The notes: generated from the letters alone by a model not told the origin. A DNA stretch of 64,000 bases from Caballeronia arvi (GCF_001544695.2 NZ_FCOM02000005.1:62001-126000), one strand, 5' to 3'; numbered from the stretch's first letter, positions 54,589 through 63,981 are shown. Translations and numbers: made by a program.

Positions 54589-55935
54589 TTGAGCACACTG
54601 ATCGTTTTACTGCCGCCGCGCGATCCTGCGGTGCGCTCGGAAGAGTGGCATCTGCCGGATCTGCCGTTCCTGCTGCTCGACAAGCGCGGCGAGCCGCAAC
54701 GCGCCGGCCGCGCGGCGCTCGGCCTTTTGCCGCGCGCGTCATCGACGGTGCTGATCGTCGCCGCACGCGACACGCTGCTGCTCGCCGCTTCCGTGCCGCC
54801 GTTGAAAGGGCCGCGCCTGCGGCAGGCGCTGCCGAACGTCGTCGAAGATCAGTTGATTCAGGACCCGCAGACGTGCCATATCGCCGTCGATCCGGTCGAT
54901 CTCGCGGACGGCAAGCGCGTGGTCGCGGTCATCGATCGCGGCTGGTTCCGCTTCGTGCTCGGCGCGTTTTCGGGCGCGGGGCATCGCAACGTGAAGGCCG
55001 TGCCCGCGATGCGCTGCCTGCCCGTGCCGGTGTCCGCGGCGCCCGTCGAAGCGGACGACGAAGAAGAAAAAACAGCGCCGCCGACGCCGTTCATCGCGGG
55101 CCTGTTCGGTCAGGTCGTGTCGACCGCGCCCGCGCTGATCGGTGAGTTGGCTGCGCCCGCTGCCGCCGCGTCCGGCGCGCCGCGCATCGAGATCGCGATT
55201 GCGCGCGGCGAACGCGCGGCGCTCGGCGAAGGTCTCGCGCTGCCCGCCGATTCGATCGAAGCGACGCTCGCTGCGCTTGCGGGCGATCATCCCGTGACGC
55301 TGTATTCCCTCGTCGATCTGCCCGGCGATGAGCCGCGTCTTTCCGGCTCGCGCCATGCGGCGGCCGCCATCGCTGGCGCGCAACCGATCGCCTTCGAAGC
55401 GCTCGCGCGCAACGCAGTCGCGAGCCGCTTCGATCTGTGCCAGTTCGAATTCGCCGCGCAGCCGTGGCGCCTCGACCGCGCGACGGTGCGCCGCCTGCGC
55501 GTGCCGATCGCGCTCGTGGCGGCGTCGGTCATCGTGTCGGTCATCGGCATCAACGTGCAATGGCTTCAGCTCGCGCGTCAGCGCGACGCCATCAACGCGC
55601 AGATGACCGAGCTGCTGCTCAACGCATTTCCGAAGACGACCGTCGTGCTCGATGCGCCCGATCAGATGTCGCGCAATCTCGATCGCCTGCGCGTGGCGTC
55701 GGGCCAGTTGTCGCCGTCGGATTTCCTGTCGCTCGCGGACGGACTCGCGCGCTCGCTCGGTCCCGTGCCGGTGAACGGCGTCGCCGGGCTCGACTATCGT
55801 GACCGCCATCTGGAAGTGACCTTCAAGCCGGAAACGAAGGTCGATCCCGATCTCTCGAAGCGTCTCGCGGCCAATGGCCTGAACGGTTCGATCGATAGCA
55901 ACACCGGCAAATGGACGATCAGGAGCGGCCAATGA
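54589..55935 (+). CDS. gspL: Type II secretion protein GspL
   Basis: This inner-membrane protein recruits GspE (448 aa). The cytoplasmic actin-like part spans residues ~1-300, one membrane helix at about 308-325 (PIALVAASVIVSVIGINVQWL) follows, then a periplasmic ferredoxin-like domain. The start is TTG at 54589 with AGAGGAAG upstream. No ATG is available nearby. Its stop overlaps gspM as ATGA. Confidence 0.93.
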   Translation: MSTLIVLLPPRDPAVRSEEWHLPDLPFLLLDKRGEPQRAGRAALGLLPRASSTVLIVAARDTLLLAASVPPLKGPRLRQALPNVVEDQLIQDPQTCHIAVDPVDLADGKRVVAVIDRGWFRFVLGAFSGAGHRNVKAVPAMRCLPVPVSAAPVEADDEEEKTAPPTPFIAGLFGQVVSTAPALIGELAAPAAAASGAPRIEIAIARGERAALGEGLALPADSIEATLAALAGDHPVTLYSLVDLPGDEPRLSGSRHAAAAIAGAQPIAFEALARNAVASRFDLCQFEFAAQPWRLDRATVRRLRVPIALVAASVIVSVIGINVQWLQLARQRDAINAQMTELLLNAFPKTTVVLDAPDQMSRNLDRLRVASGQLSPSDFLSLADGLARSLGPVPVNGVAGLDYRDRHLEVTFKPETKVDPDLSKRLAANGLNGSIDSNTGKWTIRSGQ

Positions 55936-56435
55936 AAGCGGAAATCGGACGTTCACTGTCGGAATTCTGGGAAGTGCGCACGCCGCGCGAGAAGACGCTT
56001 TTGATGTGGGGCGGCATCGTGCTCGGCATTGCGCTCGTGTATCTCGTGCTGTGGGCGCCGGCGTACGAAGGCCGCGCGCGGCTGCGTCAAACGTTGCCGG
56101 CGATGCAGCGCCAGCTCGCGACGATGAACGCGCAAGCGAATGAAGCGCGCTCGCTCGAGCCCGCCGCCGAGGGCGTGATGCCGACCGGCGGCGCGCTGCG
56201 CGACGCGCTCGCGAAGTCGCTCGCCGACAACGGCATGCAGCCGACGCAGATCCAGGTGATCGGCGCTGCGGTGCAGATCCAGTTGAAGAACGCGTCGTTC
56301 CCGAACTGGACGATGTGGCTCGACGACGCGCGCAAGCAGTTCAAGGTGCAGGTGTCGGAGGCGCGCGTCACGGCGCTCAAGCAGGACGGCCAGGTGGACC
56401 TGACGGCATCGCTGCAACCGGCCGGCACGAAATGA
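55932..56435 (+). CDS. gspM: Type II secretion protein GspM
   Basis: This bitopic partner of GspL has 167 aa. One helix (LLMWGGIVLGIALVYLVLWAP) at about residues 23-43 is followed by a periplasmic coiled coil and a small ferredoxin-like domain. AGGAGCGGCCA precedes the ATG at 55932. The stop overlaps gspN as ATGA. Confidence 0.94.
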   Translation: MKAEIGRSLSEFWEVRTPREKTLLMWGGIVLGIALVYLVLWAPAYEGRARLRQTLPAMQRQLATMNAQANEARSLEPAAEGVMPTGGALRDALAKSLADNGMQPTQIQVIGAAVQIQLKNASFPNWTMWLDDARKQFKVQVSEARVTALKQDGQVDLTASLQPAGTK

Positions 56436-57211
56436 GTTACTGGACGCGACGTTTCCGGCTCGCATTGCCGGCGATCTTCGTGATGGTGATATCGATTGCC
56501 GGCACGCTGCTCGTGATGATGCCCGCCGCGTGGATCGTGCCGCAGTTTTCGAAGGCGACCGGCGGCCACGTGAATCTCGTCGATCCGTCCGGATCGCTCT
56601 GGCGCGGCTCGGCCACGCTGATGCTCGCCGCGGGCAGCGACGGCGCGGGCGCGACGCTCTTGCCGGGGCGCATCGAGTGGACGACGTCTTTTCTGCCGCT
56701 CTTCACCGGCCGCATCCACATGACGATGCTTCAGACGGACGCGATGCCCGATGCCGTGATCCTCGACGCCAGCACGCGCGGCGCGACGCTAACGGGCGGA
56801 CAGATCGCGGTGCCCGCGACGCTGCTCGCGGGTCTGGGTGCGCCGTTCAACACGCTCGATTTCGATGGCGCCGTTCGGCTCTCGTGGACCGAATTCCGTT
56901 TGCTCAACCGCAACGCTTACGGACAAGTGGTCGTCACGCTCGACGACATGGCTTCGCGCGTCTCGCGCGTGAAACCGCTCGGCTCGTACCGTGTCGCGTT
57001 GCAGGCGCAGGGCGCATCCGCGACGATCGATCTGTCGACGAGCAAAGGCCCGCTGATGCTTACCGGCAACGGCTCGATCGCACCGGGATCGACATCCTTC
57101 CAGGGCACCGCGACCGCTGCGCCCGAGCAGCGCGAAAACCTCGCGGGCCTGTTGAACCTGCTCGGCCGTCACACCGACCCGGATACGGTCGCGCTGAGCT
57201 TCATGCGCTAA
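56432..57211 (+). CDS. gspN: Type II secretion protein GspN
   Basis: This accessory component is found in only part of T2SS operons (259 aa). An N-terminal helix (LALPAIFVMVISIAGTLLVMMPAAWIV) anchors it in the inner membrane. The rest is a predicted beta-rich periplasmic domain (WRGSATLMLAAGS..., FLPLFTGRIHM). It is the last gene of the operon. Its TAA overlaps the TAG of the convergent NodT-type gene by 4 bp. Confidence 0.92.
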   Translation: MSYWTRRFRLALPAIFVMVISIAGTLLVMMPAAWIVPQFSKATGGHVNLVDPSGSLWRGSATLMLAAGSDGAGATLLPGRIEWTTSFLPLFTGRIHMTMLQTDAMPDAVILDASTRGATLTGGQIAVPATLLAGLGAPFNTLDFDGAVRLSWTEFRLLNRNAYGQVVVTLDDMASRVSRVKPLGSYRVALQAQGASATIDLSTSKGPLMLTGNGSIAPGSTSFQGTATAAPEQRENLAGLLNLLGRHTDPDTVALSFMR

Positions 57212-58737
57212 CGGCTGGCACTCTGCGCCGCGCTCGCCGGGAGCGCAGGCGCCGGCGCTTCCACGCCGCCCGTCTCGCGATCCATCTGCGCGACGTCCCA
57301 GCCACCGCCGAGCGCCTTCACCAGTCCCACTGACGACACCATCCGCTGCCCCGCGATATTCGCGAGCTTCTGTTGCGCGGTGAATGCCGTGGTCTGCGCG
57401 GTCAGCACGCTGATGAAAGCGACCGTTCCCGCCTTGTACTGATTGTTGATGATCGCGAGCGCCTGCTGCGCGGATTCGACGGCTTGCTGCTGCACGACGA
57501 TTTCCTTCTCCAGGATGCGCAGCGACGCGAGATTGTCTTCGACGTCCTGGAACGCGGTGAGCACCGTCTGCCGGTACGTCGCGACGTTCTGATCGTAGGC
57601 GGCGCGCGCGGCCTCGGTGCGTGCGGCGCGCAGGCCGCCGTCGAAGATGGTCGCGGCGATGTCCGGCCCGAGCGTCCAGAAGCGCGACGGCGCGCGCAGC
57701 AATTGCGACAGCACCGAGCTTTCGAAGCCGCCTTGCGCGGAGAGCGTGAGCGTCGGGAAATACGCGGCCATTTCGATGCCGATCTGCTCGTTCGCCGCCG
57801 CCGCCTTGCGCTCCGCCGACGCGATGTCGGGACGGCGCTCGAGAATCGCCGACGGCATTTGCACGGGCACGGTGGGCGGCGTGGCGTCGAGCGGAATCGG
57901 CGGAAGGGAGAACGTGGACGCCGGTTCGCCGACGAGCACCGCGATCGCGTGCTCGAACTGCGCGCGCGCGACGCCGTTTTCGATGGCCGACGCCTGCGCC
58001 GATTGCAGCTGCGTCTGTGCCTGAATCACGTCCGACCGCGCGACGATGCCCTGCGCATATTGATTCTGCGTGAGCTTGAGCGATTGCTGGTACGCCGCGA
58101 CGGTCTCGTCGAGCAGCTTTTGCTGTGCATCGAGCGAGCGCAACTGGAAGTACGTTTGCGCGAGCGTGGCCTGCGCGGACAGGCGCGCGTTGGCGAGATC
58201 GGCGGCCGCGCCTTGCTGGCCTGCCTTCTGCCCGGCGACGGTGCGCGAGACGCTGCCCCACAGGTCCGGCTCCCAGCTCGCGTCGAGCGCGAGGCTGAAC
58301 TGGTTGTTGACCGAACCTTGCTGGCCGAGGCTGGAACTGCTCGTCGACCGGTTGCCCGCGCCCGTTCCCGAACGCGATGCCGTTGCCGACGCGCCGATCG
58401 TCGGGAAATACGCAGCGCGCGCTTCACCGACGAGCGCGCGCGCCTGCCGATACGCGGCCGCGAATTGCGCGATGCTCTGGTTCGATTGATTCAGTTGCGC
58501 TTCGAGATCGTCGAGGCGCGTGTCGTTGTAGATGGTCCACCAGGCGCCGCGGTCGGTCTGATCGGCCGGCTGCGCGACCTTCCAGCCATCGGGCGCTTCC
58601 TTGTAGCTGGCCGGGACCGTCGTCGTGGGGCGCTGATAGTCGGGCCCGACGGCGCAACCCGCGATGAACATCGCGAGCGCGGCGGCGCTCAGGCAGCGCA
58701 TGGCGGAGGGAAGGGCGAAGGCGGGGCGATACGGCAT
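57208..58737 (-). CDS. NodT-family outer-membrane efflux lipoprotein
   Basis: This is an outer-membrane TolC-like channel protein (509 aa). The lipobox is FIAGC (C28) after a signal sequence, then CAVGPDYQRPTTTVPASYKEAP. Two OEP domains with long helices follow (SNQSIAQFAAAYRQARALV, FDGGLRAARTEAARAAYDQNV). It is the outlet for RND or MFS efflux. No membrane-fusion or RND gene lies beside it. The MarR-EmrB pair 0.7 kb away on the other strand is a possible partner. It is convergent with gspN. Confidence 0.93.
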   Translation of the reverse strand: MPYRPAFALPSAMRCLSAAALAMFIAGCAVGPDYQRPTTTVPASYKEAPDGWKVAQPADQTDRGAWWTIYNDTRLDDLEAQLNQSNQSIAQFAAAYRQARALVGEARAAYFPTIGASATASRSGTGAGNRSTSSSSLGQQGSVNNQFSLALDASWEPDLWGSVSRTVAGQKAGQQGAAADLANARLSAQATLAQTYFQLRSLDAQQKLLDETVAAYQQSLKLTQNQYAQGIVARSDVIQAQTQLQSAQASAIENGVARAQFEHAIAVLVGEPASTFSLPPIPLDATPPTVPVQMPSAILERRPDIASAERKAAAANEQIGIEMAAYFPTLTLSAQGGFESSVLSQLLRAPSRFWTLGPDIAATIFDGGLRAARTEAARAAYDQNVATYRQTVLTAFQDVEDNLASLRILEKEIVVQQQAVESAQQALAIINNQYKAGTVAFISVLTAQTTAFTAQQKLANIAGQRMVSSVGLVKALGGGWDVAQMDRETGGVEAPAPALPASAAQSASR

Positions 58738-58912
58738 CTGCTTGTCGGAATTCCTGTCGGCGCCGATCCGTTCGATGCGACGGACGGCGAAGCCGAGATG
58801 GTAACGGAACGCGACGCGCGCCTGCTTCGAGGCCGCGCGTCAGGCAGACGTTAGGGTAACGGGTTCGCCGTAAGGCGGGTGTTACGCGACAGGCCGTATC
58901 GGTTACGCCGCG

Positions 58913-59185
58913 TTACGGCGCGCCGTCCGAGCATGGCGCGGAGAGCAGCGGCCGCGCGGATGCCTGCTTGGGCGCAGGCGTGGGGGCCGGTTTGCGCCGA
59001 TACCGGTTCTCGAACCATCCCATGCCCAGCACCGCGAACGATCCGCCCGGCAGCAGGAACACGATCACATACAACGCGAGTTTCCACGAACTCAGCTTCG
59101 CCGGAACGAAGTGACGGGAAGTGTTGGCGATCGTGCTGCTGAGGGGGCCGAAGCGTCGGCGGGCGGTGCGGGCGAAGCGGGTCAT
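58913..59185 (-). CDS. Small single-span membrane protein of unknown function
   Basis: This 90-aa protein has a basic N-terminus (MTRFARTARRRFGPLSS), one helix (LALYVIVFLLPGGSFAVLGMGWF, about 37-59) and a charged, Pro/Ala-rich tail. AAGGA precedes the ATG at 59185. It is minus strand, upstream of the NodT-type gene by 175 bp and divergent from the MarR gene. No family is recognised. It could be a real small gene of the efflux locus, given the good ribosome binding site and the membrane segment. Confidence 0.6.
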   Translation of the reverse strand: MTRFARTARRRFGPLSSTIANTSRHFVPAKLSSWKLALYVIVFLLPGGSFAVLGMGWFENRYRRKPAPTPAPKQASARPLLSAPCSDGAP

Positions 59186-59280
59186 TGGTTGGTCCTTCGG
59201 GTGTCGCGAACGACGCGGCAGGAGATCAGAACATGGTTGCGGGCGGCGCAATTGCGCGTGACTCGTTGTATGAAATAATA

Positions 59281-59309
59281 TTGACTGAGCAACTATTTTT
59301 CAAGATACT
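59281..59309 (+). promoter_or_regulatory. Probable sigma70 promoter of the marR-emrB pair
   Basis: TTGACT (59281-59286) and GATACT (59304-59309) are separated by exactly 17 bp in an AT-rich stretch, 84 bp before the MarR start. The tract around it (AATAATATTGACTGAGC, AACTATTTTTC) is a likely MarR operator region too, but no perfect dyad is seen. Confidence 0.55.
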
Positions 59310-59392
59310 GCTGATTGCTTTTCGGCGACTGTTGCCTTTCCGAAACGCGACGCAGTGTCGCAACCGCGCATCATCCGTTTGACCGAAGTCGC

Positions 59393-59890
59393 ATGAACAG
59401 CGAACCGCTTTACGATCCCGCCACGATTCAACTCGAAACGAGCCTCGGCTACTATCTCGCCAAGGCGCGCAACGTGCTCGTCATGCGAACCGATCAGGCG
59501 CTCAAGCCGCTCGATCTGACGTCACAGCAAATCGGCGTGCTTTTGATGCTCGCGTCGGGAAGAGCGCGCACGCCGCTGGAGTTGTCGCGTGAAATGTCCT
59601 ACGACAGCGGATCGATGACGCGTATGCTCGACAGGCTCGAAAGGAAGGGCTTCGTGAGCCGCGCGCGCAGCGACGTGGACCGCAGAATCGTCGAGCTCAG
59701 TCTGACGGAGCGCGGGCGCGATGCGGCCGGACGCCTGCCCGCGATCGGCGCCGCGATGCTCAACGAGCAACTGGACGGTTTCAGCCGCGCGGAACTGGAC
59801 CTGCTGATCGCGATGCTCGCGCGCATCATCGGCAACACGCCGATGACCGATTGCGCGCCGTGCGGAGTCGGCGAAGAACCATCTGATTAA
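59393..59890 (+). CDS. MarR-family regulator
   Basis: This winged-HTH regulator has 165 aa. LTSQQIGVLLMLASGRARTPLELSREMSYDSGSMTRMLDRLERKGFVSRARSDVDRRIVELSLTERGRD is the standard MarR DNA-binding region. The C-terminal tail has two Cys (DCAPCGVGEE). The ATG at 59393 is the first in-frame ATG and fits the N-terminus. It is 110 bp upstream of the exporter gene and most likely represses it. Confidence 0.92.
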   Translation: MNSEPLYDPATIQLETSLGYYLAKARNVLVMRTDQALKPLDLTSQQIGVLLMLASGRARTPLELSREMSYDSGSMTRMLDRLERKGFVSRARSDVDRRIVELSLTERGRDAAGRLPAIGAAMLNEQLDGFSRAELDLLIAMLARIIGNTPMTDCAPCGVGEEPSD

Positions 59891-60000
59891 TCCGTAGAAC
59901 CGAGCAGTTCTTTGCGTCAGTTTCGCTGCCTGAGCAGAGAATGCCCCGACAAGAAAAAGCTTGCGCGTGATGCACGCTTCGAGCACCGGAGAAACGAAAC

Positions 60001-61563
60001 ATGTCCGCATCCACGACGAGCGCGCCGGCCTCGCCACCCGCGCCGATGCCGCTCAAAGGCGGCATCCTTGCCCTGCTGACGATGGGCCTCGCGCTCGGCA
60101 CCTTCATGGAAGTGCTCGACACGTCCATCGCGAACGTCGCCGTGCCGACCATCTCCGGCAGCCTCGGCGTCGCGACGAGCGAAGGCACGTGGGTGATTTC
60201 GTCGTATTCGGTCGCGTCCGCGATCGCGGTGCCGCTGACCGGCTGGCTCGCGCGGCGCGTCGGCGAGGTGAAACTGTTCACGATCTCCGTGCTGCTGTTC
60301 TCGATCGCCTCCGCCTTGTGCGGGCTCGCGCACAACTTCGAATCGCTGATCGCGTTCCGCCTGCTGCAAGGTCTCGTCTCCGGCCCGATGGTCCCGCTGT
60401 CGCAGACCATCCTCATGCGCAGCTATCCGCCGGAGAAACGCGGGCTCGCGCTCGGCCTCTGGGCGATGACCGTGATCGTCGCGCCGATCTTCGGCCCGGT
60501 GATGGGCGGCTATATCACCGATAACTTCACCTGGCCGTGGATCTTCTACATCAACGTGCCGATCGGCGTGTTTTCGGCGGCGATCGCGTATTTTCTGCTG
60601 CGCGGCCATGAGACGAAAACGACGCAGCAGCGCATCGACGGCGTCGGTCTTGCGCTGCTCGTGATCGGCGTCGCGAGCCTGCAGATGATGCTCGACCTCG
60701 GCAAGGATCACGACTGGTTCAGCTCGAAGCTCATCGTGACGCTGGCGATCGTGTCGGCGGTATCGCTCGCGTTCATGTTCGCGTGGGAACTGACCGAAAA
60801 GGAACCGGTGATCGACCTGTCGCTCTTCCGCGACCGCAATTTCGCGATGGGCGTGCTCATCACGTCGCTCGGCTTTCTCGCGTTCTTCGGCTCGGTCGTG
60901 GTGCTGCCCTTGTGGCTGCAAACCGTGCTCGGTTACACACCCTGGCTCGCGGGCCTCGCGACCGCGCCGGTCGGTTTCCTCGCGCTGGTCCTGTCGCCGC
61001 TCATCGGGCAGAACATGCATCGCCTGAACCTGCGCGTGGTCGCGAGCTTCGCGTTCCTCACATTCGCGTTCGTGTCGCACTGGAACTCGACTTTCACGCT
61101 CGACACGCCGTTCCACGAGATCATCTATCCGCGGCTGATCCAGGGCATCGGCGTCGCATGCTTCTTCGTGCCGATGACGACGATCACGCTGTCCAGCGTC
61201 TCCGACGAGCGGCTCGCGGGCGCGGCGGGCTTGTCGAACTTTCTGCGGACCCTGTCGGGCGCAATCGGCACGGCGGTCAGCACGACCTTCTGGGAAAACG
61301 GCATGATCCGCCATCACGCGCGGCTCACCGAATCGGTCACGCCGTACTCGGCCGGGACGTCGGCTTATTCGGATCTGCTTTCGGGGCTCGGTTTGTCGGG
61401 ACAGGCGCTGACGGCGCAGCTTGATCGCGTCGTATCGGCACAGGCGTACATGATGTCGACCAACGACTTCTTCCGCATCTCCTTCTATGCGTTTCTCGTG
61501 CTGGCCGTGATGGTCTGGCTGACGCGGCCGAAGAAGGGCGCGTCAGCCACGATGGGACATTGA
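60001..61563 (+). CDS. EmrB-type drug exporter (MFS, DHA2, 14 TM)
   Basis: This is an inner-membrane proton/drug antiporter (520 aa). ALGTFMEVLDTSIANVAVPTISGSLGVATSEGTWVISSY is the DHA2 opening with motif D1. LQGLVSGPMVPLSQTILMRSYPPEKRGLALGLWAM and GPVMGGYI give motifs A and C. GGAG lies upstream of the ATG. The usual emrA fusion protein is absent between marR and emrB. The NodT-type lipoprotein at 57.2 kb may be its outer-membrane outlet, but no membrane-fusion protein is in the window. Confidence 0.93.
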   Translation: MSASTTSAPASPPAPMPLKGGILALLTMGLALGTFMEVLDTSIANVAVPTISGSLGVATSEGTWVISSYSVASAIAVPLTGWLARRVGEVKLFTISVLLFSIASALCGLAHNFESLIAFRLLQGLVSGPMVPLSQTILMRSYPPEKRGLALGLWAMTVIVAPIFGPVMGGYITDNFTWPWIFYINVPIGVFSAAIAYFLLRGHETKTTQQRIDGVGLALLVIGVASLQMMLDLGKDHDWFSSKLIVTLAIVSAVSLAFMFAWELTEKEPVIDLSLFRDRNFAMGVLITSLGFLAFFGSVVVLPLWLQTVLGYTPWLAGLATAPVGFLALVLSPLIGQNMHRLNLRVVASFAFLTFAFVSHWNSTFTLDTPFHEIIYPRLIQGIGVACFFVPMTTITLSSVSDERLAGAAGLSNFLRTLSGAIGTAVSTTFWENGMIRHHARLTESVTPYSAGTSAYSDLLSGLGLSGQALTAQLDRVVSAQAYMMSTNDFFRISFYAFLVLAVMVWLTRPKKGASATMGH

Positions 61564-61570
61564 AGCCGCG

Positions 61571-62107
61571 CTATTGCGGCGTGAGCGGCGTCGCCGATTG
61601 ACCCGGCTGGCTTTCCAGATTGAGAGGCGCGGGTTGATCGAGCGGGCTGACCTGCACGCCGCCCGGTGCTGGCGCGGCTTGCGGCGTCGCCGTTTTGCGA
61701 AGACCCGGACCGTTGCGCACGAACTGCTTGAAGTCCGCGCCCGCCTGCCACGGATTCGGCTCGCAGCCGAGCGGGTTGTCGCAGTGCGCCGCGAAGCCGA
61801 CGGTCGCCGTGCCTTCGTTGGTCGGCGTCTTCGTGATCTGATACGCGAGCGCGCGCTTGCCGCTCGACGGCCCCGCCGTCTGGATGATCGAATCCGTGAT
61901 GGTCTGCAGCTTGTACTCCGAGTGGTTCGTCACCCAGACCTGAGCGCGCGCCCACCATGCGTCGCATTCCGCCTTGCTCATGCAGGTAAGCGGCGCAGTG
62001 GCCTGCTCCATCACGGTGCTGCTGACCTGGTCCTGCGCCGCGCAGCCAGCCAATAGTGCGAGCGACGCGGCCCCCAGCGCGGCCGCGCCGAAGAACTTCT
62101 TTTCCAT
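61571..62107 (-). CDS. Lipoprotein of unknown function
   Basis: This is a predicted lipoprotein of 178 aa. The signal sequence MEKKFFGAAALGAASLALLAGC has the lipobox LLAGC (C22). Four further Cys (TCMSKAEC, HCDNPLGC) could form two disulfides. The centre has NHSEYKLQTITDSIIQTAGPSS and TPTNEGTATVGFAAHCDNP. The C-terminal ~35 residues are Pro/Gln/Ala-rich. No family is recognised. GGGGGTGC precedes the ATG. It is convergent with the exporter gene, 7 bp apart, with no terminator between. Confidence 0.72.
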   Translation of the reverse strand: MEKKFFGAAALGAASLALLAGCAAQDQVSSTVMEQATAPLTCMSKAECDAWWARAQVWVTNHSEYKLQTITDSIIQTAGPSSGKRALAYQITKTPTNEGTATVGFAAHCDNPLGCEPNPWQAGADFKQFVRNGPGLRKTATPQAAPAPGGVQVSPLDQPAPLNLESQPGQSATPLTPQ

Positions 62108-62238
62108 TGCACCCCCGATCGTCGAAAACTCGCGACATTTTGACCTGTATGGCCGGGCGATGTTGCCGTGCGTTTCCCTCTGTTGCACAACCGGAAAACC
62201 TTGCCGCGCGCGATGACGCCGGCAAGGAAAAATCTGCT

Positions 62239-63858
62239 TCAGGCGCTCGCGGCGTTCAGCTTGAACACCTGATAGGCGGCAACGAACGCATCGAACGTTT
62301 CGGTGTCGCTGCTTTCGACCACCGTTTGCTCGACGATGGACTTCGCCGCCAGCTCGTTCATCGCGCGTTCTTCGTCGACGGAAAGCGGGCGCGCGCGGAA
62401 GTTTTCAGCATGGCGCGTGCTGAGTTCGAGCGCGAAGTCATCGAAAGACTGATGTTTGTCCTGCATGATCTGCAGCACGCGGGCCGACGGCGTGAGCGAC
62501 GCATCCGCGATGCGCGGCCGCAGCGCTGCGAGCGTGCGCGTGTGGTCGTCGTTGCCGTTGAGCGCATCGAGCGTCTTCGCGACGGGCGCGATCGCATCGA
62601 AGAGTTCTTCGGCCCATTGCTGCATCGGCACGCTCGCGCCGTCGCGTTGCAGCGCGAGACCCGGCTTGCGGCCTTCCTTCGCCACCGCGCTGAAATTGCC
62701 GTTCGCTTCGATGCTCGCGTCGCGCGGCAAAAGCGGGCTGTCTTCGAGCGCGCAATACAGCAGATACGCATCAAGAAAGCGCGCCGTTTCGAGCGAGATG
62801 CCGGTCGGCTCGAACGGATCGATGTCGAGGCAACGTACCTCGATGTACTGCACGCCGCGCTCGGCCAGCGCGTGCAGCGGACGTTCGCCCGACTGCGTAA
62901 TGCGCTTCGGGCGGATCGTCGAGTAGAACTCGTTTTCGATCTGCAGGACGTTGGTGTTGATCTGCACCCATTCGCCGTCGCGCTGTGTGCCGATCGCTTC
63001 GTAGGGCGCGTACGGCTGGCTCACCGCTTTGGCGAGCACGTCGACATAGGCGTCGAGATTGTCGTAGCTCGGCAGCAAGTCGGCTTGCGCGGGATTGTTC
63101 GTGTAGCCGAGATCGCTCATGCGCAGGCTCGTCGCGTGCGGCAGATAGAACGTGTCGGCATCGAACGATTCCAGATGATGCGACTTGCCGACGACAAAGC
63201 GCTTGTTCAGTGCCGGCGACGCCCCGAACAGATACATCAGCAGCCAGCTCGTGCGGCGGAAATTGCGGATGAGCGCGAAGTAACGTTCGGACTGGAAATC
63301 CTGAGCGGACAGCGTGCTCGTCTTGTCGAGCGCCTGCCACGCGCGCCATACCGCTTCGTTCAGCGAATAGTTGTAGTGGATGCCGGCGATGCACTGCATC
63401 GTGCGGCCATAACGCAGAGCCAGCCCGCGCCGGTAGACCGTCTTCAGCGTGCCGATGTTCGACGTGCCGTAATAACCGAACGGGATCTCGTTCTCGGGCG
63501 GCAGCGAATTGGGCATCGAGTTATTCCACAGCAACTCGTCGCCCATAATTGCGTAGGCGAAGCGATGCAGCATGTCGAGCGATTCGAGCGTGAGCGCGAC
63601 ATCCGGTTCGGCGGGCGTGATGAGCTCGACGAGCGCTTCGGAGTAATCGGTCGTGATGAGCGGATGCGTCAGCGCCGATCCGAACGCGCGCGGATGCGGC
63701 GTCATCGCCAGCGAGCCTCGCGGCGTCACGCGCAAGCTTTCTTTTTCGATGCCGCGCAAGCCTTGGCGCAACGCGCCGGCGTGCGGGCCGGACGCGAGCG
63801 CGGCAAGCCTGCGCTCGAAAGCGCCGGCCTTGGGGTGAGCGGGATTTTTGTTTGACAT
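62239..63858 (-). CDS. gshA: Glutamate-cysteine ligase (family 1, GshA)
   Basis: This is the first enzyme of glutathione synthesis, gamma-glutamylcysteine ligase (539 aa, E. coli type). RQGLRGIEKESLRVTPRGSLAMTPHPRAFGSALTHPLITTDYSEALVELITP is the ATP/glutamate site, then CIAGIHYNYSLNEAVW and VQYIEVRCLDIDPFEPTGIS. The start MSNKNPAHPKAG at 63858 fits, and the frame is open to 63921. It is different in family from the YbdK-type ligase at 36.6 kb. Confidence 0.95.
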   Translation of the reverse strand: MSNKNPAHPKAGAFERRLAALASGPHAGALRQGLRGIEKESLRVTPRGSLAMTPHPRAFGSALTHPLITTDYSEALVELITPAEPDVALTLESLDMLHRFAYAIMGDELLWNNSMPNSLPPENEIPFGYYGTSNIGTLKTVYRRGLALRYGRTMQCIAGIHYNYSLNEAVWRAWQALDKTSTLSAQDFQSERYFALIRNFRRTSWLLMYLFGASPALNKRFVVGKSHHLESFDADTFYLPHATSLRMSDLGYTNNPAQADLLPSYDNLDAYVDVLAKAVSQPYAPYEAIGTQRDGEWVQINTNVLQIENEFYSTIRPKRITQSGERPLHALAERGVQYIEVRCLDIDPFEPTGISLETARFLDAYLLYCALEDSPLLPRDASIEANGNFSAVAKEGRKPGLALQRDGASVPMQQWAEELFDAIAPVAKTLDALNGNDDHTRTLAALRPRIADASLTPSARVLQIMQDKHQSFDDFALELSTRHAENFRARPLSVDEERAMNELAAKSIVEQTVVESSDTETFDAFVAAYQVFKLNAASA

Positions 63859-63959
63859 TGAAGCGTTCTGCGAGGAGCGCGAGCGGTGTGCGCGCGGCCG
63901 TATTTTTAGGGTAGCGGGCACTTTAACATTTCGGTGTCAGGTGCGCTTGAGCCCAGAAT

Positions 63960-63981
63960 CCGCAAGGCTTTGCGGGTTTTT
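63960..63981 (+). terminator. Plus-strand terminator-like hairpin with no upstream plus-strand gene
   Basis: CCGCAA (63960-63965) pairs with TTGCGG (63970-63975) around GGCT, and five Ts follow (63977-63981). On the minus strand no T-run follows. The nearest left gene, gshA, is on the minus strand, so this may end a leader or small RNA, or be an attenuator for a gene past the window edge. Confidence 0.5.

Noticed and set aside
58851..59087. 78-codon minus-strand frame overlapping the small membrane protein
   Set aside because: It is a different frame of the same strand, with shadow-like composition. The frame at 58913-59185 has a membrane helix and a ribosome binding site.
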